Position numbers and translations under genes: made by a program. Of a stretch of 64,000 nucleotides of DNA, positions 8,461 to 17,316 are shown piece after piece. This DNA comes from Croceibacter atlanticus HTCC2559 (lineage in GTDB: Bacteria; Bacteroidota; Bacteroidia; Flavobacteriales; Flavobacteriaceae): contig NC_014230.1 in NCBI RefSeq assembly GCF_000196315.1, forward strand, positions 1,756,001 to 1,820,000, given 5' to 3'. Under the pieces are notes generated by a model. That model ran no database searches. It saw only the letters and a program-made list of their open reading frames with translations, and was not told the origin of the DNA. The number at the start of each line of letters is the position of its first letter. Within the stretch, counting starts at the first letter, position 1.

Positions 8461-10382
8461 TTCAGGAATTTTAAGAGAAGTATTTCTATACAAAGAAATA
8501 GTAGTGCAAAAATAACAAACCATTTCCATAAATCGGTTATACTATTGTCTTGTTGCATTTGCTTAAAAAATGAAGATACTTGATTGTTAATTGTAATATT
8601 TTCGAGTTGAGAAATATTCTGGTAAGTTAACTCACTTTCGTCACGGTTATAATTATAACTTAGTTTAAGCAATTCTTGATTTTCGTTTTTAACCACATAA
8701 TTATTTGCCAACTCTGGTAGCTCATTAGTTGTAATCTGAACCTTAGAATTAAAGTTTTGTTGCAATGGTATAAAAGACCCATTTTCACTTTCAATTTTAA
8801 GGATGTCATCTTGTGGTAATGCCACATTTACATCAAGACTATTTGCGTTGTTTATAGTATAATATAAGGTTCCGCCTTTTAAGCTTTGTTTGGCTATATT
8901 ATAAAATGTAGGAACAATTAATGGCGCATTTTTGAAATTTGAATTTTGAGAATTTAATGCAGCTGTAAATCTGTATACATTGCCAGTTTGTTCTAAAAAA
9001 CTTGAGTTATCTTGATAGCCTAAAACCTTGTTAGCATTGGCGGTTGTTGTAAAATACGATTGTACCTTAGGGTATTGAAAGTTATCTATACGCTTATCAA
9101 AAACACCTTCATAAATAGGATGCGCAAAGACTATATTGGTAATTTGTTTTTCCTGATTTTTTAACTCAGATAAAGGTGATAATCCTAATTGGTTAAATAA
9201 AGAATTGTAACTGTTTATATTAGCTTCTTGTGCTGGTACAATTATTACAGTACCGTTTGCTGCTGTTAATTTATTTAAAATAGTAGCAAGCCCATTTGGT
9301 AATTGCAAGACTTCATTTAAAATTATACAGTTAGCATTATTTAATTGGTTGTAATCTAATTGAGCAGTTGTTGAAGTGATAAGTTCAAATTCTGGTGATT
9401 TATATAGTTTTTTTAGATAACTATCATCTACATCACTAATTGCAATTACCTTAATAGGATCTGGTTTGTTAATGCTAAAATATAGTATGTTGTCATATTG
9501 TAAACCAGTATCTTCTACACGAATATTGCCGTTAATACTTTCTGGGTTTTGTATGTTGAAAACTGTTTCTGAAGTGCTGTTTTCCTCAAGTTGCACACTT
9601 GTTTTGGCTAAAAGTGTGTTACCGTCATAAAGAGCAACAGGAAGTGTTCCTGATAGTGAACCAGTACTTGATATTTTTGTAGCTAATGTGATAGAATTAA
9701 TGCCACGATCTTTAACGTAAACACTATCGACAGAAAGGTTATCTTTATTTACAGGTGAAAGTTGTACAAAGTTTACAGAGATCTCCTCAGGAGTTTGCTG
9801 AAATGGATCGTCATTAATTTGAAAGTCTGAAATAGCAACAAAATTCTTTACAACACCTTTGGTTTTTGAAAACTCATTTTTAGCACGTATTAAAGCAGTG
9901 TTTACAGATATGCTTTGAGCATCATAAGTAATTTCTTGTATCTCATTTCGAGACTCTCTTAACGTTGTATTTTTTAATCTATCTGTATTTGTAAGAAGAG
10001 TAAAAACTTCATCTTCAGGAAGTGTTTCTAATAACTCCTGAATGGCTCTTTTTAAAAGTTCACCCTTTTGCCCCTTTGCCTGCATGCTAAAGCTGTTATC
10101 TAAGTAGATTACAGTCTCTTGTGGTTTAGTAGCATTATCATTTGCAGTAAAAAAAGGTTGAGCAAAAGCAATTATTAAACACGCCATTAATAAGAGACGT
10201 GAAAGTAATGTAAGCCATTTTTTAAGTTGAGAGCTTTTTCGTGTTTGTAAGATTACGCGTTGGAGGAACTTAACATTGGTAAACTCTTCTTTCTGAAATT
10301 TACGAAGCTGAAAAAGATGTACGATAATAGGAATTACCAGTAAAAAAAGCGCGTAAAGTAGTTCTGGGTATTTAAACTGCAT
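8457..10382 (-). CDS. BatA-like membrane protein with von Willebrand factor A domain
   Basis: A 641-residue protein anchored by two N-terminal helices (about 8-24 and 59-78) and a C-terminal helix (about 622-638). Between the first helices is the RKFQKEEFTNVKFLQ pattern of the BatA N-terminal domain. A vWA-like domain follows, with the metal-ion site beginning DNSFSMQAKG near residue 96. The large periplasmic remainder has no named domain. BatA-type proteins belong to the Bacteroidota aerotolerance/MoxR-linked group, but no MoxR ATPase is nearby. The gene overlaps the dihydroorotase-like gene by four bases. Confidence 0.85.
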   Translation of the reverse strand: MQFKYPELLYALFLLVIPIIVHLFQLRKFQKEEFTNVKFLQRVILQTRKSSQLKKWLTLLSRLLLMACLIIAFAQPFFTANDNATKPQETVIYLDNSFSMQAKGQKGELLKRAIQELLETLPEDEVFTLLTNTDRLKNTTLRESRNEIQEITYDAQSISVNTALIRAKNEFSKTKGVVKNFVAISDFQINDDPFQQTPEEISVNFVQLSPVNKDNLSVDSVYVKDRGINSITLATKISSTGSLSGTLPVALYDGNTLLAKTSVQLEENSTSETVFNIQNPESINGNIRVEDTGLQYDNILYFSINKPDPIKVIAISDVDDSYLKKLYKSPEFELITSTTAQLDYNQLNNANCIILNEVLQLPNGLATILNKLTAANGTVIIVPAQEANINSYNSLFNQLGLSPLSELKNQEKQITNIVFAHPIYEGVFDKRIDNFQYPKVQSYFTTTANANKVLGYQDNSSFLEQTGNVYRFTAALNSQNSNFKNAPLIVPTFYNIAKQSLKGGTLYYTINNANSLDVNVALPQDDILKIESENGSFIPLQQNFNSKVQITTNELPELANNYVVKNENQELLKLSYNYNRDESELTYQNISQLENITINNQVSSFFKQMQQDNSITDLWKWFVIFALLFLCIEILLLKFLK

Positions 10383-10401
10383 TCCTATTTAGTGTATACG
10401 C

Positions 10402-10434
10402 CAAATATAGTGATGTATACCTAAATATATAATA
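10402..10434 (-). promoter_or_regulatory. Promoter for the BatA-like operon
   Basis: On the minus strand TTA (plus 10432-10434), 22 bases, then TATATTTG (plus 10402-10409), ending 19 bases before the ATG at 10382. It probably drives the five-gene series down to the sirtuin gene. Confidence 0.5.
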
Positions 10435-10457
10435 CTTGTACTGGGTTTCTGTATAAC

Positions 10458-11681
10458 TTAATTAATAGTTAGTGTTGTTGGCTTTTCAACAGTAAAGGTA
10501 AAGGTTGTGAATTTTCCAAATTCTGAAGTTACAGAGATCTCACCATTTAGTTTTTTTACTAACTTCTTAACTATCGAAAGGCCAATGCCATTTCCTTTTT
10601 TTCCTCTATTATCAGTTTCACTTGCTGTTTTAAACAGCTTAAAAATTTCTTTGTAATTACTTTTTTCAATGCCAGGACCATTATCGGTCACCGTAAATTT
10701 ATAATGTGATTTGTTTTCAGTAACATTTACACTAATAATGCAGTTGTCTTTATCATTGTATTTAACGGCATTTGAGAATAAGTTGGTGAAAATCTGAGTT
10801 AAAGCAATTTTATTTGAATTTATAACATGAGTTTCTGTAGGCAACCAAAACTGACATTTTTGAGATGTTAGATTAATTTTTAGCAAATTGTCAAAAAAGG
10901 CTTTAATATTAATGGTCTCGAAACTCTTTTGTATACCGTGCTCACTTGTATACATATCTAACATACCAGTTATGTATTCATTTATTGTAAATGAACAATC
11001 TTTAATAAGGTTAAGCCTATCTTGACCGTCTTTCCCTAACTTGGTCTTATATTTAGTTTTAATGATGTCTGCAGTAGTAATAATACTTGCAATTGGTAAC
11101 TTTAAATCGTGTGAGGCCACAGCTGCAAATTCACTAAGCATATCATTAGTTCGCTCTAATTTTTTATGAATATTAGATTGATTTAATTTATGTTTTCTAT
11201 GGTTTAGTAAATATTCTGCTTGTTTGCCCAAAAGCTTCATCGAAGCTATTTGAGAATCACTTAATTGTCTTGGTTTGTCATCAAAAATACATAATGTGCC
11301 AATTGCAAAACCATCTTCACTTAAGATAGGAACGCCTAAATAAAACACTACAGATTTTAGTTCTGTAACAATTGGGTTGTCATGAAAGCGTATATCTTTC
11401 CGTGCATCTTCAACAATCATAATATCATGAGGATTATGAATTAAGTGCCCGCAGAATGATAATGACCTAGGTGCTTCAGTAAACGGTACGTTATTATTGG
11501 ATTTGTACCAATTTCTATCCTTATCTAGAAAGGTTAATAAGGCGTGCTGAACACCACAAATTTGAATAGCTAATTCTGTTAAATTATCAAATTGCTCTTC
11601 AGGCTCAGTGTCAACTATGTGGTAAGAATCAACAGCTTGTTGTCTTAAATCTTCTTGTAATGTATAACTAGGTGCTTGCAT
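10458..11681 (-). CDS. GAF-domain sensor histidine kinase (copy 1)
   Basis: A 407-residue soluble kinase. The GAF domain (about 30-160) contains LSFCGHLIHNP, EDARKD and GVPILSEDGFAIGTLCIFDD. It is followed by HisKA with the phosphoacceptor His191 in ASHDLKLP, then HATPase with NLFSNAVKYN, DNGPGIEK and GNGIGLSIVKKL. There is no membrane segment, so it should sense something in the cytoplasm. No response regulator is adjacent, so its partner is elsewhere. It is closely similar end to end to the gene at 11876-13096, a tandem duplication. A TATTTTTG box on the minus strand at 11727-11734 suggests its own promoter. Confidence 0.92.
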   Translation of the reverse strand: MQAPSYTLQEDLRQQAVDSYHIVDTEPEEQFDNLTELAIQICGVQHALLTFLDKDRNWYKSNNNVPFTEAPRSLSFCGHLIHNPHDIMIVEDARKDIRFHDNPIVTELKSVVFYLGVPILSEDGFAIGTLCIFDDKPRQLSDSQIASMKLLGKQAEYLLNHRKHKLNQSNIHKKLERTNDMLSEFAAVASHDLKLPIASIITTADIIKTKYKTKLGKDGQDRLNLIKDCSFTINEYITGMLDMYTSEHGIQKSFETINIKAFFDNLLKINLTSQKCQFWLPTETHVINSNKIALTQIFTNLFSNAVKYNDKDNCIISVNVTENKSHYKFTVTDNGPGIEKSNYKEIFKLFKTASETDNRGKKGNGIGLSIVKKLVKKLNGEISVTSEFGKFTTFTFTVEKPTTLTIN

Positions 11682-11821
11682 AGCTTCGAATAATATCTCG
11701 GAACACTTTAATAATCAATCAGCTAGCAAAAATAATCTAAAGTCGTATCAAATCATAATATTTTCTTAAAAAACTTAAAAAAATGTTAATTAAAGAATTT
11801 TCAATACTACATATAAACAAT

Positions 11822-11846
11822 GAAACCCTTTTAAATAAAGGGTTTC
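11822..11846 (-). terminator. Hairpin between the two GAF kinases
   Basis: A 10-base inverted repeat, GAAACCCTTT / AAAGGGTTTC, with a 5-base loop, lies just past the stop of the upstream kinase. The following T-run is weak, so termination may be partial. Confidence 0.5.
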
Positions 11847-11875
11847 TGGTAATAATAAAGATTTAAATTTTTTTG

Positions 11876-13096
11876 TTAATTGGAAAACGTTGTTGGTTTA
11901 CCTATTGTAAAGGTAAACGTGGTGCTCTTACCAAGTTCTGAAGAAACATAAATCCTACCGTTAAGTTTTTTAATTAACTTTTTAACTATTGAGAGCCCAA
12001 TACCATTTCCTTTTTTTCCTGTATTGTCTTTAGGTAAGGCAGTTTTAAATAGTTTGAAAATATTTCCTAAATGTTCTTCAGGTATTCCTGGACCGTTATC
12101 TGTTACAGTGAATTTATAGTGAGAAGCATCTTCAGAGAAATTTACATTAACAATACAACTATTCTTGTCATTGTATTTTACCGCATTTGTAAATAGGTTT
12201 GTAAATATCTGTGTAAGTGCAATTTTGTTACTATTTAATACGTGTGTTTCTGAAGGAAGCCAAAACTGACATTTATCTTCACACATATTAATTTTTTGGA
12301 CACTTTCAAGCAGTTGTTTGAGGTTAATTAATTCAAAATCGTCGCTAAGTCCTTTATCACTTGTATACATTTCCAACATTCCGGAGATGTATTCATTTAT
12401 TGTAAAAGAACACTCCTTAATTAAACTCAACCTATTTAAACCATCTTCATCTAAAACAGATTTGTATTTAGTTTTAAGGATATCTGCTGTTGTAACAATA
12501 CTAGCAATTGGTAGTTTAATGTCATGAGAAGCAACTGCTGCAAAGTCGCTTAATAGATTGTTTGTTTTTTCTAATTTTCTATGAGTGTTTTGTAATTCTA
12601 TAGTATGTTTTCTCGATTTAATATGACTTTCCACCTGTTTGGCTAAAGCCTTCATTGCAGTTATCTGTTCATCTTCTAGGCGTCTAGGCTTATCATCAAA
12701 AACACAGAGAGTGCCTAGTGGTAAACCTTCTTCTGATTTAATAGGAACGCCTAAATAAAAAATAGCGGCCTTCATTTCTTCTACTAATGGGTTGTCATAA
12801 AAACGCTTGTCTAACCTAGCATCTTCAACAATCATCACTTCTTCAGGCTTATGTATTGCATGACCACAAAAAGAAAGGCTTCTTGGAGATTCTGTAAATG
12901 GAACACCTACTGTAGATTTAAACCAATTACGTTCACCATCTAAAAGAGAAATTAAGGATATAGGTGTTTTACATATGTAAGATGCTAACTGAGTAATGTT
13001 ATCATAATCAATCTCTGGAGGCGTATCTAACAACCTATAAGAACGCAGTGCCCTTTGGCGCTTATTCTCATTTAGTGGAAAACTAGGTGACTGCAT
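11876..13096 (-). CDS. GAF-domain sensor histidine kinase (copy 2)
   Basis: A 406-residue soluble kinase with the same architecture as its downstream neighbour: GAF (about 30-160, with LSFCGHAIHKP, EDARLDKRF and GVPIKSEEGLPLGTLCVFDD), HisKA with ASHDIKLP, and HATPase with NLFTNAVKYN, DNGPGIPEEH and GNGIGLSIVKKL. ATG 13096 (MQSPSFPL) matches the neighbour's MQAPSYTL start, so the TTG two codons earlier is rejected. The 195-base spacer holds a hairpin and a promoter box, so the two copies may be expressed separately. Signal and partner unknown. Confidence 0.92.
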   Translation of the reverse strand: MQSPSFPLNENKRQRALRSYRLLDTPPEIDYDNITQLASYICKTPISLISLLDGERNWFKSTVGVPFTESPRSLSFCGHAIHKPEEVMIVEDARLDKRFYDNPLVEEMKAAIFYLGVPIKSEEGLPLGTLCVFDDKPRRLEDEQITAMKALAKQVESHIKSRKHTIELQNTHRKLEKTNNLLSDFAAVASHDIKLPIASIVTTADILKTKYKSVLDEDGLNRLSLIKECSFTINEYISGMLEMYTSDKGLSDDFELINLKQLLESVQKINMCEDKCQFWLPSETHVLNSNKIALTQIFTNLFTNAVKYNDKNSCIVNVNFSEDASHYKFTVTDNGPGIPEEHLGNIFKLFKTALPKDNTGKKGNGIGLSIVKKLIKKLNGRIYVSSELGKSTTFTFTIGKPTTFSN

Positions 13097-13200
13097 ATGC
13101 AAGAGATATTAATAGCGGAAATGGTTAATTATCAAATAATACACTAAGATATACAATAAATGTTATTTTCTTAATGAGTCTTAAAATTTGTGATTCTTGT

Positions 13201-13962
13201 TTAGAAACTTTCAAATACTCCTAAACCAAATAGTGCGTAGTCATATTTTACAGGGTCTTTAGGGTCAAGCTTTTTTAAATTCTCATCTAATTCTAAAACT
13301 GCTTTTGCGTCGTTTTGCTTTCTAGTAAGTAGGTTTAATTTTCTGGCAACCCTACCAGAATGTACGTCTAAAGGGCAAGAAAGTTTAGAGGGTAATATGG
13401 AGTTCCATAACCCAAAATCTACACCATCATTTGGTCTTACCATCCATCTTAAGAACATATTTATTCGTTTTGCAGCAGAGTTTTTGTGAGGATCACTAAC
13501 ATGTTTTTCGGTGCGCTGTAAATGAGGTAATTCAAAAAATATAGATTTAAAATGATGTATGGAATTTTGTAATGAGTCTGAGTCTTGATATTTTGAAAAT
13601 ACAGCCTCCAATCCATTATGAGTATTATATATATGCTTTAAGGCTGAAATGAAATACGCTAAATCTTTACCATTAAATGTTCTATGAACAAATGTTTGCA
13701 GAGTTTCCAGATCGTTAGCATTATGGTTACAGATAAAATCATAAGGAGCATTGTCCATTAGTTGCATAAGGTTATTTGCATTTTTAAGGATGCTTTTTCT
13801 GTTACCCCAAGAAATTGTTGCTGTTAAAAATCCCGAAATCTCGATATCTTCTTTTTTACTGAAGTGATGCGGAATTTGAATAGGATCTGTTTCAATAAAC
13901 TCTGGTTGGTTGTATTGTAAGACTTTGCTATCTAAAAATTCTTTCAATTCCGTTTTAGTCAT
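13201..13962 (-). CDS. TIGR02757 family protein
   Basis: A 253-residue protein of the TIGR02757 family, common in Bacteroidota and without a proven function. The FLTATISWGNRKSIL stretch, LRWMVRPNDGVDFGLW in the middle and CPLDVHSGRVARKLNLL are recognisable blocks. The last suggests a helix-hairpin-helix glycosylase-like fold, which is my inference. ATG 13962 (MTKTELKEFL) is chosen over the more upstream GTG 13989 because the latter lies within the preceding gene. The chosen start still overlaps that gene by eight bases, which suggests coupled translation. Confidence 0.8.
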   Translation of the reverse strand: MTKTELKEFLDSKVLQYNQPEFIETDPIQIPHHFSKKEDIEISGFLTATISWGNRKSILKNANNLMQLMDNAPYDFICNHNANDLETLQTFVHRTFNGKDLAYFISALKHIYNTHNGLEAVFSKYQDSDSLQNSIHHFKSIFFELPHLQRTEKHVSDPHKNSAAKRINMFLRWMVRPNDGVDFGLWNSILPSKLSCPLDVHSGRVARKLNLLTRKQNDAKAVLELDENLKKLDPKDPVKYDYALFGLGVFESF

Positions 13963-15658
13963 TCGATATTGTTTTGCTGTAAAAACCATCTTTAAGCTCT
14001 GTGGTCCTTAATTGTGGTATTACCTTAAAGTTTTGTTCAAAATAGTTAAGTTGTTCATAATTCACAGCAGGAAACGGTACATTACCGGTACCCCAAAAGA
14101 AATCAATTTCTAATGGATGATTAAAATTCAAGTTGCCTTTTTTATATGTTTTAAAGTCATCTTCAAATTTTGAATTTGAGTGTGGCATTACTATTTCTGT
14201 TATGTTGAAATGACTCAAATTAGTACTGAAACTATTATTTGCTAAAAAATTAATAGGTGTATTTATAATTAAAGGCAACCCTGAAATTAAGATACAAATG
14301 GTAAGTAGGCACTTAAGAACAGTTAATCTTTTATATAAAACACTTGCCACGACTAAACATAGTAATATATAAAGCAAGTTAAAATAGAACCTGTAAAGTG
14401 GCGATGTGAAAAACAATACGATTAACTGAAGTACATAAAGAACAAATATTAGTGTAGCTGTTTTTTTAATAGTAGTTTTTCTTATAAAGAAAGGTGTAAT
14501 ACATATAAATATTACAGCTATACAATTAAATATACCACGTAATTTACCTAATGTTAACCATTGGTATAAACGTTCTAAAGTAGTTAGGTTTGTATAGTCA
14601 TCTGGTAACAATAAAAAGCCATATGCTTTAGTCAGGTCAATATAATACTCAGCTAACGCTATAGGAAGTTTCCAGTTTTCATTAATTACATCAAGATATA
14701 ATAAAGGAAATAATGGATAGCCAGAGATAATACTATTCTTGCCTATAAATATTAGTAATGTTAGTAAAGCAATAGGCAAAACTTTAATAACCTTAGTGCT
14801 TAGGGTTTTATAGTGGTTAATAAATAATACTATAGGAAAGCCAATTAATAAAAAGCTTGTCGGTTTTATGAAAATGCAAAATAAAACTAAAGCACATAAC
14901 ACTATAAAGCCATCTGCTTTAGGTAATCTAAAGGATTTCTGAAATATTGAAATACAAATAAATGTTAAGCAATAAATAGGAATATCTTGAGAAGGTGTTC
15001 CTATAAATTGAAAGAAAAATAAATTAGCTAAAGGGAAAAGGCCAAAAATTAAATCCCATATATCAACTCTATTTTTAAAATAAAAATTCAACTTATCAAA
15101 AGACCATAAAACGGTAAGTAAAAGACAGAATCCGCTTAAATCATTAAAATTCTTAAAAACAAAGTTTAAGTTTAAGGCACTTTGTGTAATATGCCAGCCA
15201 CTGGTTTGTGCTAAAAAGAAGTGAAGATTGGCAAGCCCTTTTATAAAGCCATAGTCATTGAGTACTGCAATTGTTTGTATATAATAAGACTCATTATCTA
15301 TTACATAGGGCGCAGAAGCACATTGCATTAAAATTAATACTGCAGTACTAATTAATAACGCTTTTAAAAATGGTGATAATTGCTTAAAAGTATATCTTAA
15401 GTGTTTGAGGGTTAGGACAACTTTGTCTTTGTTAAATAAAATTGAAATACAGGAAGTTAATATTAGAAAGAGATGAAACTCCCAATGAATCCGTCCCCAA
15501 AAAGCCCATATAGAAGCTAATAATGAAATTGAAAATAAGCCAATAAAAGCTACTTCTACACTTTTGTAAGTTTCAATTTTAAATAGTTTGTAAAAGCCTA
15601 CACCAATTGCTGTACAGATGCTAAATATGTAAATAAATGAAATGGCTATAAGTAGCAT
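13955..15658 (-). CDS. Polytopic membrane protein, about 12 helices
   Basis: A 567-residue integral membrane protein with roughly a dozen hydrophobic segments and a C-terminal soluble tail of about 100 residues. The overall plan (DNESYYIQTIAVLNDYG loop early, many helices, small soluble C-terminus) resembles glycosyltransferase/polymerase-type envelope proteins. It may belong to the LIC_10190 membrane family, but I cannot confirm that. ATG 15658 (MLLIAISF) begins directly with the first helix. The open frame reaches 15733, close to the opposing threonine aldolase start. Function unknown. Confidence 0.7.
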   Translation of the reverse strand: MLLIAISFIYIFSICTAIGVGFYKLFKIETYKSVEVAFIGLFSISLLASIWAFWGRIHWEFHLFLILTSCISILFNKDKVVLTLKHLRYTFKQLSPFLKALLISTAVLILMQCASAPYVIDNESYYIQTIAVLNDYGFIKGLANLHFFLAQTSGWHITQSALNLNFVFKNFNDLSGFCLLLTVLWSFDKLNFYFKNRVDIWDLIFGLFPLANLFFFQFIGTPSQDIPIYCLTFICISIFQKSFRLPKADGFIVLCALVLFCIFIKPTSFLLIGFPIVLFINHYKTLSTKVIKVLPIALLTLLIFIGKNSIISGYPLFPLLYLDVINENWKLPIALAEYYIDLTKAYGFLLLPDDYTNLTTLERLYQWLTLGKLRGIFNCIAVIFICITPFFIRKTTIKKTATLIFVLYVLQLIVLFFTSPLYRFYFNLLYILLCLVVASVLYKRLTVLKCLLTICILISGLPLIINTPINFLANNSFSTNLSHFNITEIVMPHSNSKFEDDFKTYKKGNLNFNHPLEIDFFWGTGNVPFPAVNYEQLNYFEQNFKVIPQLRTTELKDGFYSKTISND

Positions 15659-15693
15659 GGTAAAATTTATTCTACTGCAAATTACTAAAACAA

Positions 15694-15725
15694 TTGGTTT
15701 CCTCTTACGATTCGTATTACATTTG
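15694..15725 (+). promoter_or_regulatory. Promoter for threonine aldolase gene
   Basis: TTG at 15694-15696, 21 bases, TACATTTG at 15718-15725, then 17 bases to the ATG at 15743. This is a full match to the Bacteroidota consensus. It overlaps the region upstream of the divergent membrane-protein gene. Confidence 0.7.
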
Positions 15726-15742
15726 AAATACAAAATTTAAGG

Positions 15743-16765
15743 ATGATAGATTTAAAAAGTGACACGATTACAAAACCTACTAAAGGGATGCTTCAAGCTA
15801 TGTTTAGCGCAAAAGTTGGAGACGATGTCTATAAAGAAGATCCTACGGTAAATGAGTTAGAAGCCCGCTTAGCAGATATGTTTGGAAAGAAGAATGCATT
15901 ATTTTTTCCTAGTGGTAGTATGGCTAATCAGGCAGCAATTAAATTACACACTCAGCCAGGAGAACAATTAATTTGTGACAAATGGGCTCATGTGTTTAAT
16001 TACGAAGGTGGTGGTGTATCGTTTAACAGTGGTGTTTCCTGTAAATTAATAGATGGTAATAGAGGCAAAATAACAGCAAAGCAAGTTGAGGAGAACATTA
16101 ATGCTCCAGATTTTTATCATAGCCCTAAAAGCAGTTTGGTATGTATTGAAAACACAACAAATAAAGGTGGTGGTGCTTGTTATGATTTAAGTGAATTACA
16201 AGCTATAAAGAAAGTAACTACAGCGCATAATTTAGGTTACCACTTAGATGGTGCTCGTTTGTTTAATGCGTTGGTGCATAAAAAACAAAATGCTATGGAT
16301 TATGGAAACTTGTTTCAAACAATATCTGTATGCTTATCTAAAGGGTTAGGTGCGCCTGTTGGTTCTGTATTAATAGGAGATGAAGATATTATGGAAAACG
16401 CAATGCGTGTTAGAAAAGTGCTTGGTGGTGGTATGAGGCAAGTTGGGTATCTTGCTGCTGCAGGACTTTATGCGCTGGATAATCATATAGAAAGATTAGA
16501 AGAAGATCACCAAAGAGCAAAGGAGATAGAAAATGTCCTATTAGATCTTAGTTATATAAAAAGTGTTGAGCCTGTTGAAACTAATATTGTAATCTTTTAT
16601 TTAGACACTAAAATTTCTGGAGAAAATTTCCTAAACCACTTAACAGATAAAGGTATAATTATAAGTGCAATGGGTGAAGGTAAGTGGCGTGTTGTAACCC
16701 ATTTAGATTATACAGAAGAGCAACACCAAACATTTATAAAAACACTACAAGATTTTAAAAAATAA
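15743..16765 (+). CDS. ltaE: Low-specificity L-threonine aldolase
   Basis: A PLP enzyme splitting L-threonine or allo-threonine into glycine and acetaldehyde, 340 residues, cytoplasmic. It begins MIDLKSDTITKPT, the family start. VGDDVYKEDPTVNELE, FPSGSMANQAA, the HLDGARLFNA Asp/Arg block and the PLP lysine in CLSKGLGAPVGS (about 196-207) are all present. It is transcribed alone from its own promoter and ends at a bidirectional terminator shared with the YegP-like gene. Confidence 0.95.
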   Translation: MIDLKSDTITKPTKGMLQAMFSAKVGDDVYKEDPTVNELEARLADMFGKKNALFFPSGSMANQAAIKLHTQPGEQLICDKWAHVFNYEGGGVSFNSGVSCKLIDGNRGKITAKQVEENINAPDFYHSPKSSLVCIENTTNKGGGACYDLSELQAIKKVTTAHNLGYHLDGARLFNALVHKKQNAMDYGNLFQTISVCLSKGLGAPVGSVLIGDEDIMENAMRVRKVLGGGMRQVGYLAAAGLYALDNHIERLEEDHQRAKEIENVLLDLSYIKSVEPVETNIVIFYLDTKISGENFLNHLTDKGIIISAMGEGKWRVVTHLDYTEEQHQTFIKTLQDFKK

Positions 16766-16767
16766 AT

Positions 16768-16795
16768 AAAAACCCGATGCTAAGTCGGGTTTTTC
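16768..16795. terminator. Bidirectional terminator between ltaE and yegP-like gene
   Basis: The inverted repeat AACCCGA / TCGGGTT is extended by A and T runs on both sides, with a 7-base loop. It serves the convergent genes on both strands. Confidence 0.85.
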
Positions 16796-16799
16796 TAAT

Positions 16800-17123
16800 T
16801 TATAGCTCTTTAATACTAGCGTTTGGAGCATTCTCTGAAACAGAAGAAATGCCGTTTTCCATTCCTGCCTCACCAGCATACATTTGGCTGCTACCTATAA
16901 TCTGACCATTTGAAGCTTTTAGATTAAAATAGAATTTTCCATTTTTTGCAGTCTTGCGTTCAAATTTTGTGTCATCTTGGCTATTCTTTTTTACAGACTC
17001 TATACCATTACTAGCAGCACTTTTAGAATTGTAAACTTCACTGCTTAAAATAACTTGACCATTTTTAGCTTTAAGTACAAAATGGTAGGTGTTACCGTCT
17101 TCTTTTTTCTTTAATTCAAACAT
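16800..17123 (-). CDS. YegP/DUF1508 family protein, two repeats
   Basis: A 107-residue protein built of two copies of the DUF1508 motif. Each has a strand pair, FVLKAKNGQVILSSEVY in the first and FNLKASNGQIIGSSQMY in the second, followed by a short helix with an NGI(E/S)SV core. E. coli YegP has the same two-repeat form; its function is not established. The length is typical and it is cytoplasmic. It is convergent with ltaE and shares its terminator. Confidence 0.9.
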   Translation of the reverse strand: MFELKKKEDGNTYHFVLKAKNGQVILSSEVYNSKSAASNGIESVKKNSQDDTKFERKTAKNGKFYFNLKASNGQIIGSSQMYAGEAGMENGISSVSENAPNASIKEL

Positions 17124-17316
17124 ATTGCATTTTTTTATTTACTATAAAATTAGTCATTTAATACAACATTAAAATTCATTTCTTACATAATAAATGTCGT
17201 TTATCGATTTATATTGCCTTATGTCGAAATTAATACTAAAAACATATAAATCTTTAACAAATAGTTGTGTGTTTTCATAAATTTAGGATATAATATTTAA
17301 CTAATCCTTATCAAAT

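Noticed and set aside
10458-13096. GAF kinases as phytochromes or light sensors
   Set aside because: The GAF domains lack the bilin-binding cysteine context, and there are no PAS or PHY domains.
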